Source of the DNA: an uncultured Rhodospirillales bacterium
GTDB taxonomy: Bacteria; Pseudomonadota; Alphaproteobacteria; Acetobacterales; Acetobacteraceae
Length of the DNA: 64,000 nucleotides
Reading direction: 5' to 3'
NCBI GenBank assembly: GCA_903928895.1
Contig: CAIYSR010000125.1
Coordinates: 31,353 to 95,352 of the forward strand
Part shown: one piece after another, positions 40,813-51,600 of the stretch
How the letters are laid out: every line of letters starts with the position of its first letter
How positions within the stretch are numbered: position 1 is the stretch's first letter
Translations under genes and position numbers: made by a program
The notes under the pieces: model-generated
Databases searched by the model: none
Told to the model about the DNA's origin: nothing
Seen by the model: only the letters and a program-made list of their open reading frames with translations

Positions 40813-42419
40813 GTGGGAAGGTAGCAGATTCGCCGCAACTGGCTGGCGAGCATGATGGCAGCGCGCTGTGGCGCACGCTCGCGGCTGCAGGACCGAAAGC
40901 GATTGCAGAGGCGCTGACCGATGAGGATTTCGCCCGGCTGCACATACCTGGCGATATTGAGCAATTCCTGGCCGAGCAGGTCCGCGCCGGAAACAGCATC
41001 GTGCTGACTGGCAACGCCGGAGATGGCAAGACCCATATGCTACGGCGAGTGAAGGCGGATCTGGAAGCGGCAGGCGCTGTCGTGATTGAGGATGCGACCG
41101 CGGGCATGCGCGGAGACGATCCCGGTCCGATCCTGGCGGTTTGGCGTGATGCGCTTGCCAGTGGACACCCATTCTGCATCGCCGCCAACGAATTTCCGCT
41201 GTACCAGATGCGAATGAAGGATCCATCTGCGCCGCATCTCGCCGAGGTTTCGCGGCAGTGTCGTCACCGCCTTGCCTACGGCGATTCGATGCCCGATGAG
41301 TGCGCCACCGATGTGCTCGTCGTCGACCTCAGTCTGCGCAATCCGCTTACAGCAGACTTCGTAGATAGGTTGCTCGACAAGATCCTTGCCGATGAGGGGC
41401 TGAAGCGCGCTCTTGCCGGCATCAGCGAGCCGATCGCGCGCCGCAACGTCGAACTCCTGTCGCTGCCGCTCGTCCGCAAGCGCCTCGGGGCATTAGCAGA
41501 TCGATTGGTGGCGCTTGGCTATCGCGCAACGGTACGCGAGCTTTGGATCATGGTTGCCCGCATGATCTTTGGGCAACTGGGACGCGGTGATTATCAAAGC
41601 AACGACTGGTATTCTGAAGCGCTATTTGGCCGCGATGAGCGCTTCGATCTGACAGCAGCGCTTCAGGCTGTCGATCCAGCGGCATGCAGCCACCCGCTCT
41701 GGGATGCAGCGCTCGAGGTCCGTACGCCCGAAGTGCGTGAGGGATGGGTTCTGCGCGCGCCAGTCCCGCCGCCACATGCGACGCTTGAGTGGGAGGATTT
41801 TGCTGCACTGAAGCGGCGATTCTATTTTGAGCATACGCACGGCCACGAAGTGTTCGACCTGGCTGATCCCGATGCCACTGACTTTGAAAATCTGCTGGCC
41901 GGGCGGCGCGGTTCGGGACGCGCGCTTGTCGCTGAACTCGTCGATGCTATCAACGCGGCCTATTGCCCGGTCCGCTTCGATTCACGGGACCAGCATCTAT
42001 ATCTTTGGAGCGGGCATCGCTTCCACGAGCAGCCTTCACGTTCTTTCGTCGCGGCCGAACGGGTCGCAGCCGAGCAGTTTTCGCTCGAGGTACCGCGTCT
42101 GCCCTCGCGGCTCGCCGGCTGCTTCCACTATCGTCCCGATCATGTCGCGCTGACCGCTCGTGAGTTACCCCGGGCGCCGCGTCTGAGGATCGATTTCCCA
42201 TTGTGGCGGACCCTGCGCCGCTTGGCACGCGGTCTCCCGCGCAAGCTCATTCCAGAAAGAGATGTTCATCGTCTTGACGCCTATATGGAAAAGCTAGGGT
42301 CGGGCCAGGCCGGTAGGCGCGATACGATCTGGTCTGTCCATCTCGAGAGCCTCGAGCTTATCCAGGTCAGTCTGAGCGAGGACGGTCGTCGGTTCGACGG
42401 TGTGCGTACTTATGCCTAA
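40809..42419 (+). CDS. P-loop ATPase, DptF-like
   Basis: A 536-residue protein starting at the ATG at 40809 (MSGKVADSPQLAGEHDGSAL), overlapping the previous stop. P-loop TGNAGDGKTHMLRRV lies at about 67-81 and a Walker B-like ATDVLVVDLSLRN at about 166-178. The rest is helical with no known nuclease motif. Size, P-loop position and order with the next two genes recall DptF of the DptFGH restriction complex used with phosphorothioate-modified DNA. No dnd modification genes are in the window, so if related it has been reused. The similarity is structural impression, not a measured match. Confidence 0.5.
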   Translation: MSGKVADSPQLAGEHDGSALWRTLAAAGPKAIAEALTDEDFARLHIPGDIEQFLAEQVRAGNSIVLTGNAGDGKTHMLRRVKADLEAAGAVVIEDATAGMRGDDPGPILAVWRDALASGHPFCIAANEFPLYQMRMKDPSAPHLAEVSRQCRHRLAYGDSMPDECATDVLVVDLSLRNPLTADFVDRLLDKILADEGLKRALAGISEPIARRNVELLSLPLVRKRLGALADRLVALGYRATVRELWIMVARMIFGQLGRGDYQSNDWYSEALFGRDERFDLTAALQAVDPAACSHPLWDAALEVRTPEVREGWVLRAPVPPPHATLEWEDFAALKRRFYFEHTHGHEVFDLADPDATDFENLLAGRRGSGRALVAELVDAINAAYCPVRFDSRDQHLYLWSGHRFHEQPSRSFVAAERVAAEQFSLEVPRLPSRLAGCFHYRPDHVALTARELPRAPRLRIDFPLWRTLRRLARGLPRKLIPERDVHRLDAYMEKLGSGQAGRRDTIWSVHLESLELIQVSLSEDGRRFDGVRTYA

Positions 42420-43770
42420 ACTCCAGCGCAGCAGTGCCGAGAGGCGTGAAGATACGGCGGCGGAACGCCGAGTGCATGGTGCCATATTGGGGTACCAACC
42501 GCTTCGCATGAAGCCGGTCCATTTCGCAACGAGCTTCCTCCTGGCACTGACGGGGCGTTACTATACGTTGGAATTTCTGAACAAGGCGTCGGTGCCGAAG
42601 GTCGCGCCGAAGGATAGTCAACGCGTTCAGGACCAATACCCGTCGGACCGGCTACATCCTCTGCTGATCGACCTTGGCCGACTTGATCCTTCGGTGGACC
42701 TCGACGCGTTCCGGACATTGCGGGCGCATCTCAACGTCGCCTACAACAATGACGGCTCCGCGCTTGCCGCCGCGTTTCCACCGTATTCGACCTTTGGCGC
42801 CGATTATAGCGCCCCATCAGTACGCTACGTATCAAATTCGTCAAAGAACCACGGCTATTCGGGTAGCTTCGTCATCAGCATTTTCAAGGCAACCGGAGCG
42901 GGGCGGTCCGCACTTGAGACGATTAAGCGACTGCTCCAAGTGCCTCCGTCACCGCTTGCAGCGCTGGGCGAGCCACTGCTCGACGCGGTGGACCATGAAT
43001 GGCTTGATCGTCACGATGAATATTTCGGCGTGATCGAGCCCTCTCGGGCGGCGACGATCGCGGCCAAAATGCAGGACTGCACGTGCGCAATCGGCCAGCT
43101 GGCCGCTAATCTCGAGCGGCAACGCTCCAACTATGCATTGCGCTACATCATTTTGGGACTCTGCTGCTGGCTATTCGCATATATGATGCGGCAGGCCAGT
43201 GACGCGCCGCTGCTTTTGATCGATGCCCTTCAGGGAAGCAACCCTCGCATAAGGGGGCAGAGTCGTGCGACTTATGCGCGCGCACTCGACTTCTTCTCGT
43301 CAAGCTATGACCGTGCCTACTCCTCCGTCGATCGGCATACCGTGGCGGAAGGCGATTGGAACGTCTTTGCAAGCTCTGCTGAGGCACGCGAGATATTGGA
43401 CGAGCATTTTCGCGATCTGGGGGTTCGTATCGGGGTCATCCAGCCGCGCTCTGCGGTCGCCAAACATAAGCATATCGAGTTGCAGGCAGATACGCTACGG
43501 GTCCTCGCGCTCAGTCTGCTCAAAGAAGACCAAGTACTGACTATGGCCGAATTCGCCGAGCGCCTGCGGACGACATGGTCATTGCTTGTCGGTGCCGGCG
43601 TCCAAGATGGCGATCTACTGCGGTCAAGTCGCTTCGGTCCGCTGGATCGTGACGACGATCTCCGGCCCAATGCCATCGCTTTTGAAGCACTGCTGATCCG
43701 CCTGGGCTTGGCCGTTGAACCATCGGATGGTCTGACCCTGGTTGCCATCAACGCCGAAGAGCTCATCTGA
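42412..43770 (+). CDS. Unknown defence protein, DptG-like by position and size
   Basis: A 452-residue protein, best start ATG at 42412 (MPKLQRSSAERREDTAAERR), overlapping the previous stop by eight bases. A hydrophobic stretch ALRYIILGLCCWLFAYMM at about 240-258 could be a buried core helix or a membrane segment. The C-terminal third, TLRVLALSLLKEDQVLTMAEFAERL, followed by NAIAFEALLIRLGLAVEPSDG, is helical. No catalytic motif. It stands between the DptF-like and DptH-like proteins, as DptG does. Confidence 0.45.
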   Translation: MPKLQRSSAERREDTAAERRVHGAILGYQPLRMKPVHFATSFLLALTGRYYTLEFLNKASVPKVAPKDSQRVQDQYPSDRLHPLLIDLGRLDPSVDLDAFRTLRAHLNVAYNNDGSALAAAFPPYSTFGADYSAPSVRYVSNSSKNHGYSGSFVISIFKATGAGRSALETIKRLLQVPPSPLAALGEPLLDAVDHEWLDRHDEYFGVIEPSRAATIAAKMQDCTCAIGQLAANLERQRSNYALRYIILGLCCWLFAYMMRQASDAPLLLIDALQGSNPRIRGQSRATYARALDFFSSSYDRAYSSVDRHTVAEGDWNVFASSAEAREILDEHFRDLGVRIGVIQPRSAVAKHKHIELQADTLRVLALSLLKEDQVLTMAEFAERLRTTWSLLVGAGVQDGDLLRSSRFGPLDRDDDLRPNAIAFEALLIRLGLAVEPSDGLTLVAINAEELI

Positions 43771-43771
43771 G

Positions 43772-46700
43772 ATGGCGAGATCTGCCGCATCCTTCGTCAG
43801 CGAGGCACTGGCCTCATGGATTCTGGCGAGACTGGAGCTCGAAAATGATTTTGCCCGCGAGGGGCTTCCGCGTTGCGACGTCGGCAGTCTGCTGAAGGCG
43901 CTAGCGACAGGCGGACTGCCGGCCCAGTCTTTTTCGCTGGCGCTCGTCGGCTTTGATGCAAGTGAAGCTGATGTCCGGTCCAGGGCGGCGGACGCGGGCC
44001 TTTCAGACCTGGTGGGTATAACCAACGACTTGCATATTGCAACTGAGTGGCGGAATGACCGCGCGCGTCATCCGCGGATCATCGCACTGGCACGGGGCTA
44101 CAATCCCAGCGTGCACGGTTTGCGCTTCTTCTCGCGCGCGTCCTCGGGAGAGCTTGCCAGCTATCTCCTGAGCTGGGCTGAGACCGGCTCGAATTTTACC
44201 GGCACGCCGCAACACCGGGCCCTACTGGCGACGCTTCGCCTGTCAGCGCCACTGTCGTCGCTTCGTTCACTCGAAGGCGTATCCGCTTTTCTAGCCGTGT
44301 GGAGCGCAGCGCCCGAGGGCAATATCGATGCCCCGCGTGATGCACTGCCGGCGTTGGGATTGCTCGCCGACCCGCAGCTGTTCGAAGTCGACGACGTCGC
44401 CAAACGGCTTGAGCACAATCTTCAGGTGGGAGAGCGCATCACTATCCTCGCCCCCGGCGAGATCCGGCAGCGGCGCCTGCGCGTCTCACGCTACAAGGAT
44501 ATAGCTACCGCCGAGGCAGTGACGCGTGCGCTGGACCGGCTCGAGGCGCATCGACGCGGCGAACCAGGATCTGGCTTGACCTTGGAAGACGCGGATCGCC
44601 TTGTGACCCTGCCTGCCGATCCGCCGACGACAGGAGAGCAGCCGACGAAGGACGAGCCGGATGTCGTCAACGACGATGGAGGCGGTTCGGACGGCACGCC
44701 TAATCCGGACGAACCCGATTTTCGAGAAATGGCCGTCGATGCGCTTCTCGAAGGGCGCGTGGAAGATCTCGCTGCGATCGGCAAGGCGCTTGAGGACGCC
44801 TGGGAGGAATATGACCAGAATGGGGACCGGCTGGCATCGAATCAGTCCACCAGCCGGGGCGTCGCCAAGCTTGACGAGTCCATTGATCCAAAGATCATTG
44901 ACTGGGTCACGGGCTTTTGTGCGACTGACCGCTTCGGCGGGCTTATGGAGACCGATGTCGCTGACCTGCCACAGGCTCTAGCGCGCTACGCCGAATTTGA
45001 TCCCTTGTTCGTCGATCCGAAAGCGATCTGGCGGCACAATGGCGAGTCCTATTCGATCGAAACCTTGCTTGAAGCTTGGGATGAGATTGGCGCCGTCGCG
45101 GAAGCCTGTCCGCGTCCGATCGCTGCCATGTGGCGTGATTTTATTGTCGCGCGCGCATCGCTCGCTGATGCGGTCCGGCCACTGTTGATACACCCGCGCG
45201 AGTGGTTGGATACGCATCCCGAGGCGAAGGAGCGCTGCACCAAATATCTAGCCGTGACGACCGAGCTCTATAGGGCCGTTCAGCAAAATTATCGCGCGGT
45301 CTGGGACGAGTCACGAGACTGGGCGCAAGCAACGCTTGACGCGATCCTTTCGCTCGATCTGGTCCAGGTCCGCATCCGGCGGGCGGACGGCGGCGTCAGC
45401 GCAAAGACGGTGATGCTGCCACTGCATCCGTTGCATCTGTGGCGCTATCAGCGCCTTGGCGAAGTGCTGCGGGATCTGTCACTGGCTGGTGTTATGTCTG
45501 ACAGCGACCGTAAGGTCGTTGTCGAAGAGCTGCAGCGGCCCGAGCAGTTTCTTGGCGTGATCAGGACAGGGGCTACGCCAGAAGGGTTGGGTCTCAACCA
45601 GCTCTTACCAGTGGCAAACACCATATGCGGGCTAGCGACCTTCGAGAACCTTCATAACGCGGTGAGCAGCGCTGACGGCATCGAGACACTCGTGCTCGCA
45701 CTCACCCACTATGTCCTACTTTACCCCAATCATCCGCGCCCGCTGCGCCTGACGCTGGTCAATCCGCCCGAACCGGCAAAACTGCTTGAACGATTTGCGA
45801 AATTTCTGAGCGAGCCGCGCCATGGCCCAGATCGATTGCCCATGCTCGACGTATCGATCTTCGCGACGGCCGGTCACCAGGACCGGCTGGTCGCAGCCGC
45901 AACGCTCGAAGGCAAGGCGCAGGACCTCGTTTATGAGAAGGTCGCCGCTGGCCGCCTCGATCTTCGGGTCGATCGCTGTGCGCATGAGAGCCTTGAAAAG
46001 CTCGTTCAGGATGTCCTGTCGGCGCGCCCGCAGCACGTTGTCGCGATCTTCGACGAATCGGCGATTTCGGTGCGGCGCCGGCGCGTCGAGCGATTGCTGC
46101 CGATGAGTCCATTTTGCGTACGCAATGAAATCGTCATTGATCGGATGCTGGGTGACATTAGCTTAAGCCCTCATCCGGGCGAGCCGCCCTTTTCTGATTT
46201 TGTGATGATGATTCACGAATTCGAACAGGAGCAGCGCGACAGTACGATGGTTGCGTCTGCCGACGCGGATCGGCTGCGAACGACAATTGACAGCCTCGTA
46301 ATTGGGGAGCGGCCGTCGGCACAGTGGGTGCTTCTGGCCGACCGGGCGCTGCCGCCCGAAAGTGGCATGAAGGCGATCCGGCTCCTGCAGCGCAAGGAGG
46401 GAAATCGCCAACTGCTACTGAGCGCGGCCAACTACGGTCGCCTCTCGACGCTTATGTATTCGGCTTTTGGAAGCTGCAACCTGACGATCACCGACGAAGG
46501 CCTTGGTCACGTCCTACGACAGGGTGTGAACCTGGTCGGCGCTGGCTTGCTTGATATGATCAAGAAGCAGTCCGGCTTGCCGGACAATGCCAAGGTGCTT
46601 GGTTTTGTTGGCATGCTGCTCGCCGCACGTGACGTGCGCCGGCAGTATCCCGATGCGCTGGTCGCCTCGGTCGACGGAAGGATCGCCCGGCTTTGGCTCA

Positions 46701-48550
46701 AGCTCGGCCCCAATAGCGGGGGGGAACGCTGCGACCTGATCGCGGTCCGCCGTGAGGGCGGCGGATCGTTCCGTATAACCTGCATTGAGGTCAAGACGAC
46801 CCGTGAGGCCACGCTGTTCGATGAGGCTGCTCTTGTAGCACGTGCGGCCGACCAGATCGAGAAGACGGCCGCGGTGTTGCTCAACGCAGTAGGCGGCAGC
46901 GGGCCGTTTGCGGCGCCGCGGTCCGAAATGTTGAAGGAAGTTCTAGTTCGGGCGGCGTCCAATCGATGGGGAAATGACCGCGAGGATGTCGCACAGCGCA
47001 AGATATGGGGGCCTTGGCTAAAGGATCTCTTTGGTGACAGCCCACAACCGCCGGTCGTTCAGGTCGAGGGCGAGATTGTGATCGTGAAGCTGCGCGCGAC
47101 GGAACTGCCGCGGTCGACGCCGCTTGGCGCACGAGAGATCCCAATCACTGTGCGGACGATCACCGAGCAGTTGGCCGAGGAATTATTTGGCAAGGATTTT
47201 GTCCAGAGGCCTCCCCCCGAAAGCGAACTACCGAGCGATGATAACCCGACCGACGTGCCGATAGGTCCAACGCCCGGAGCTGAGGGCGCCGGCCCGCACC
47301 GAGGATCGAACGCGCCGATCGAAATGCCGGCGGCAAACTTTCCAAGGCGGGCTGGGCCGCATGCAACCAGAAATCAGGCTGCCGAAGATGGCCCAAGACT
47401 GGTGTCGCCGAAGCCGAACACTAGCGCTGTCGCACTTCAGAGGAGCGACCGACCCCGTCAGCCAGCGTCCCAGGCCACGCCGGCGCTGCCCGCCTTGTTC
47501 TTGTCCGATACAGCCGCCATCTGGCCACCCCAGGTGAACGCCCTCGGAATGATCGGGCAGGATGAAATAGCGCGCGAACTCGACAATCAGGCGCGGAAGG
47601 CCAAGGGTTGGGGCGAGCGCTTCCTTGACAAGCTATTCGTCGGCCCAGCAGGTGTCGGCAAGACCACGCTTGCGCGGCGGATCGCTGAACAGTTGCTGGG
47701 TCTTGAGCCAATCACCTTTAACGGCGCCGATCTTCGTAGGCCGGAAATGATCATCGACCGGCTCGCTGAGCTCGATAAGGTGCCGGACAATCCAAGCGGG
47801 ACGGTCCGGGTCGACCCTTGTCTGATCTTCATCGACGAAGTGCATGCAGTGGCCAGCGCCGTTTCCACGGTGTTGCTCAGCGCACTCGACGAGCGCCGTA
47901 ACACCACGGTCGGCAATGTGATTTACGACTTCGGTGACGTCGTCTTCCTACTCGCCACGACTGATCCCGGGAAGCTGAGCGAAGCGTTTCAAAGTCGGCC
48001 TGATAAGACGATCTTGCGGTCCTACACGCTCGAGGAAATGGCCGGGATCGTTTGGTTGCACTCGGTCGAAAAGCTTGGGGAGCCGGGCCTCAGTCGCGAG
48101 ACCTGCCTGGAAATTTCGGCCCGTATGCAGTGCAGTCCTCGGCCAAGCGTCAATATCCTCGAGCCGTTGGTATCGAGTTTTTACGGTACAGCAGAACAGG
48201 CTTTGGGGCGAGTTCCGACTAAGGCTGAGGTTGGCGAGCGCATGAGCGCTGCCGCGGTAGCGAACTGGTTCGATGAGACGCTCGGCGTGGATAGCAACGG
48301 TCTCGGCTCCGATCATATCGCCTATCTGAAGCTGCTGCGAACGCGGGGAGCGGTTGCCGAGGAAGAAATACGCCGTGCGCTGGGTATTTCGAACCGAGGC
48401 GATTTCGTGAACGTCTCAGAGTACTTGACGCGCTTAGATCTAATACGCGTCGGTCCGGGGGGGCGTAACCTGACATCGGACGGGCGGCGCTACCTGACGG
48501 CACCCTCACCGCCAAACCTGCGCGATAGGATCTCGCGTCGCAGCGGCTAG
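43772..48550 (+). CDS. Giant defence protein: nuclease-like domain plus RuvB-like AAA+ motor
   Basis: A 1592-residue protein from the ATG at 43772, one base after the previous stop. The N-terminal 900 residues are largely unknown; LPLHPLHLWRYQRL near 548 recalls DptH-type proteins. Near 987-1007, RCDLIAV and IEVKTT give the D...E-x-K spacing of a PD-(D/E)XK nuclease. After a Pro-rich linker (about 1150-1230) comes a RuvB-like AAA+ unit: VGPAGVGKTT (about 1290), LIFIDEVHAV (about 1350), LLATTDPGK, and a C-terminal winged helix ending GGRNLTSDGRRYL. Known DptH carries a HerA/FtsK-type motor, so the RuvB-like end would be a swap. It probably translocates on and cuts foreign DNA. Confidence 0.6.
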   Translation: MARSAASFVSEALASWILARLELENDFAREGLPRCDVGSLLKALATGGLPAQSFSLALVGFDASEADVRSRAADAGLSDLVGITNDLHIATEWRNDRARHPRIIALARGYNPSVHGLRFFSRASSGELASYLLSWAETGSNFTGTPQHRALLATLRLSAPLSSLRSLEGVSAFLAVWSAAPEGNIDAPRDALPALGLLADPQLFEVDDVAKRLEHNLQVGERITILAPGEIRQRRLRVSRYKDIATAEAVTRALDRLEAHRRGEPGSGLTLEDADRLVTLPADPPTTGEQPTKDEPDVVNDDGGGSDGTPNPDEPDFREMAVDALLEGRVEDLAAIGKALEDAWEEYDQNGDRLASNQSTSRGVAKLDESIDPKIIDWVTGFCATDRFGGLMETDVADLPQALARYAEFDPLFVDPKAIWRHNGESYSIETLLEAWDEIGAVAEACPRPIAAMWRDFIVARASLADAVRPLLIHPREWLDTHPEAKERCTKYLAVTTELYRAVQQNYRAVWDESRDWAQATLDAILSLDLVQVRIRRADGGVSAKTVMLPLHPLHLWRYQRLGEVLRDLSLAGVMSDSDRKVVVEELQRPEQFLGVIRTGATPEGLGLNQLLPVANTICGLATFENLHNAVSSADGIETLVLALTHYVLLYPNHPRPLRLTLVNPPEPAKLLERFAKFLSEPRHGPDRLPMLDVSIFATAGHQDRLVAAATLEGKAQDLVYEKVAAGRLDLRVDRCAHESLEKLVQDVLSARPQHVVAIFDESAISVRRRRVERLLPMSPFCVRNEIVIDRMLGDISLSPHPGEPPFSDFVMMIHEFEQEQRDSTMVASADADRLRTTIDSLVIGERPSAQWVLLADRALPPESGMKAIRLLQRKEGNRQLLLSAANYGRLSTLMYSAFGSCNLTITDEGLGHVLRQGVNLVGAGLLDMIKKQSGLPDNAKVLGFVGMLLAARDVRRQYPDALVASVDGRIARLWLKLGPNSGGERCDLIAVRREGGGSFRITCIEVKTTREATLFDEAALVARAADQIEKTAAVLLNAVGGSGPFAAPRSEMLKEVLVRAASNRWGNDREDVAQRKIWGPWLKDLFGDSPQPPVVQVEGEIVIVKLRATELPRSTPLGAREIPITVRTITEQLAEELFGKDFVQRPPPESELPSDDNPTDVPIGPTPGAEGAGPHRGSNAPIEMPAANFPRRAGPHATRNQAAEDGPRLVSPKPNTSAVALQRSDRPRQPASQATPALPALFLSDTAAIWPPQVNALGMIGQDEIARELDNQARKAKGWGERFLDKLFVGPAGVGKTTLARRIAEQLLGLEPITFNGADLRRPEMIIDRLAELDKVPDNPSGTVRVDPCLIFIDEVHAVASAVSTVLLSALDERRNTTVGNVIYDFGDVVFLLATTDPGKLSEAFQSRPDKTILRSYTLEEMAGIVWLHSVEKLGEPGLSRETCLEISARMQCSPRPSVNILEPLVSSFYGTAEQALGRVPTKAEVGERMSAAAVANWFDETLGVDSNGLGSDHIAYLKLLRTRGAVAEEEIRRALGISNRGDFVNVSEYLTRLDLIRVGPGGRNLTSDGRRYLTAPSPPNLRDRISRRSG

Positions 48551-48691
48551 CTGCCGTGGCAATCAGTGCCTCCTGACCGCAGCTTTCGGGTTTCTGTGCG
48601 CCGTCCACATTTTGTTGCGCCGAATCTAGACGAAGTTAATGTAGCGAGGAGCGAAGCGGGATGACAATCTGCCTCGCATTGGGAGCCGACG

Positions 48692-51600
48692 GTGCGAGCT
48701 GAAATCGATCACATGCGCGAAGCGCTCGCCTCCTACATAGAGGCGACTTACCATCTCTCCAATTCCAAGGCTGTCCACCTTCGTCGGCGCCTGCTCATGG
48801 AAGGCGGCGTCGCGCAGACGCCCTACATCGAGAGCACGCCCGTCTATGTTGGCGACCGGTCTTTCGCCTCGCTCGACCTCAACGAGGATGTCCGCAATTT
48901 CCTTACGTCGCTCGCGACCGAGGAACTTGGCGAACTCCTCTTCGACCCGCCCTATGAGCACCAGGCACAGGCGCTTGAGAAAGCCATGCACCGCGGGGCT
49001 CCCGGGACCGGCATAGTTGTCACCACCGGTACTGGCTCGGGCAAGACCGAGAGCTTTCTGTTGCCCGTGCTCGCGCGACTTGCCGACGAGGCGATTCATC
49101 GGCCCAAGCATTTCGCAACCCGAGCGGTCAGAGCGCTCCTGCTCTATCCAATGAACGCACTGGTCAACGACCAGTTGGGGCGCTTGCGCACCCTGCTCGG
49201 GGCATCGGCGGTGCGGAGATTTTTCATATCCGCCGCCCAGCGCCCGGCTAAATTCGGCCGCTATACCGGTCGCACCCTTTATCCCGGCATCCGCGATGGC
49301 AAGCGCGACCAGAAGCGTCTCAAGACGCTCGAATTCTATCTGAAGATCGAGGACGGCGCCCGCGCCGGCGACGCCAAACACCAGGCGCTCGTCCACATCC
49401 TAAAGGAGAAGGGACGCTGGCCCGCCAAGCCCGACAGCTTCCTCGGTGCCTTTGACGGGCTCCGCAACTGGTATGGTAAACCCCACCAACATTGGGAAGA
49501 TGCGGGGGTGCCTCTCCGTGCCAACGAGCGGCCAGAGGATCCCGAGCTTCTCACCCGCCATGAGATTCAGAATGCAAGCCCAGATCTGCTCGTCACTAAC
49601 TACTCGATGCTCGAATATATGCTGCTGCGCCCGATTGAGCGAGAGATCTTCGCCGACACGCGGGCCTATTACGAGGCGAACCCCGATGAGAGGTTCTTTC
49701 TCATTCTCGACGAAGCGCACCTTTATCGTGGCGCCAACGGCACCGAAGTCGCCTATCTGATTCGACGGCTGCTCGACCGCCTCGGACTGCCACCGTCGCG
49801 TGTGATCGTTATCGCGACCAGCGCGTCATTCTCGGATGGCGAGTCGGCCGCCGCATTCGTCGCCGGCTTGTCCGGGCTCGACAAGGATCGGATCCAGACC
49901 CTCCGGGGAGACAAGCGCTCCTTCGAGCCCGCAGGCGAAGGACCGGTCGCCCTTGCTGCCGCGCTGGCGGCCGTTCCGCTCAATGCGCTCCAATCCTCGT
50001 CGCCAGCCGATCGCGCCAGGGTTCTTGTCCCGCTCGTCGCCCATGCCAAGAGGAATGGCGCACGGAAGGTACGTTTGACCCGCATCGATAGCGGCCATGA
50101 TGAGATGATCGCCACCGTCCGCGGACGCGATTGGAGCGGCGTGGAAATCGAGGAACTGGTGGTTGTGCCTAGTGGCTTGACGGTCGAGACCGAGCAGGCT
50201 TTCCTGATTGTAGATTATGTGCGTGCAGATACGGGTCGCGTTAGTTTTTCCCGCGCCCATGATCTTGGAACCGCCACGCCCGAGACATGCGACTGGGATG
50301 AGGATGATCTACCCTCGGCGCTCGCCGCGATTCTCGGGGATCTCCCCGTGCTCGGCCGCCTACGCAACATCACATCGGGAGCGGCGTCGTCGACCGATCC
50401 GGTCGCCTCGCCTGGTGCCGCCTGGCCGTTCACCGAATTGCCAGGAGCGCTGTTTCCCTCCGCCGACTCTGATACGGCTGGGGCGGCGGTCGACTCGTTG
50501 CTCGAGCTGGCCTCGCTCGCTAAGTCCACGCCAGGAGCCCCACCGCTACTACCGGCGCGCGTTCATATGTTATTTCGTGGGCTCCCAGGTCTATGGGCGT
50601 GTGCGAACCCTCAGTGTGACCAAATCTCAGAAAGTGAACGTGGCGGCCCAACGGGTGCGCTTTACGCTGACGCACGCCGCAATTGCAGGTGCGGTTCTCA
50701 GGTCTACGAATTGCACAGTTGCCGCGACTGCGGACTATCGGTCGTACGTGCCAACGTCGGCGCGCCAACAGGCGTTGAGCATCTTTGGCAGGACAACGGT
50801 CGCGCTTATGCCGGCGACACTGGCGTAATCCAGCCCATCCATGTTTGCCTAGAAGATCCTCTTTCGCAAAAGGGAGGCACAGTACGCCCAGTCTATCTGG
50901 ATCTTGCTTCAGGCCGGATTGACGGCAGCGGGACCTTCAATCGGGAGGTCTGGCTACCGCCAGTCAACAGCCCCACGTTGTTCGAGAAATGCCCGCGCTG
51001 CGGGGCGGCGTGCGGCGATACGGAGGTCGGCGGCATTTCCGATCTCCAGACCAAGGGCGAGCAGCCCTTTAAGGAACTCATCACCGTCCAGGTGCTCGAA
51101 CAGCCGCCGCGCCCCGAGAGCCATACCCCGCTTCAGGGCCGCAAAGCGTTGGTCTTCTCGGACGGCCGACAGTCCGCCTCGCGACTTGCTGGTGATATGA
51201 AGACGTTCTCGTTCCGCGACAGCCTGCGGCCGCTTCTACTGACCGGCATGGCGGCGCTTCGCCATCAAACTTTCAGGCCCTCGCTCAACGACGCGCCGCT
51301 TGCGGTCGCTCTGGGGGCCGCCAAATACGGGGTGCGGTTGCGGCCGATCGGTGGCGATGATGGCGTCATGGAGCGCGCCGGCCAGGTGGCCATCGGCCTG
51401 ATCGACAATGTGGATGCAGAAAACGAGGACTTTCGTGGCCTGACCAGCCAAACGTCGGACAATGCGCCGCTCTCTGTATTCCAGAGCATTTATGCAGTCC
51501 TGCAGGACGATCACACCGGTCTTTTTCCGCTGGCCCTCGCGATGCTCCGGCCCAAGCTCACCAAGACTGAACAACAGCGCCTGAACGATGAGCTCAAGCT

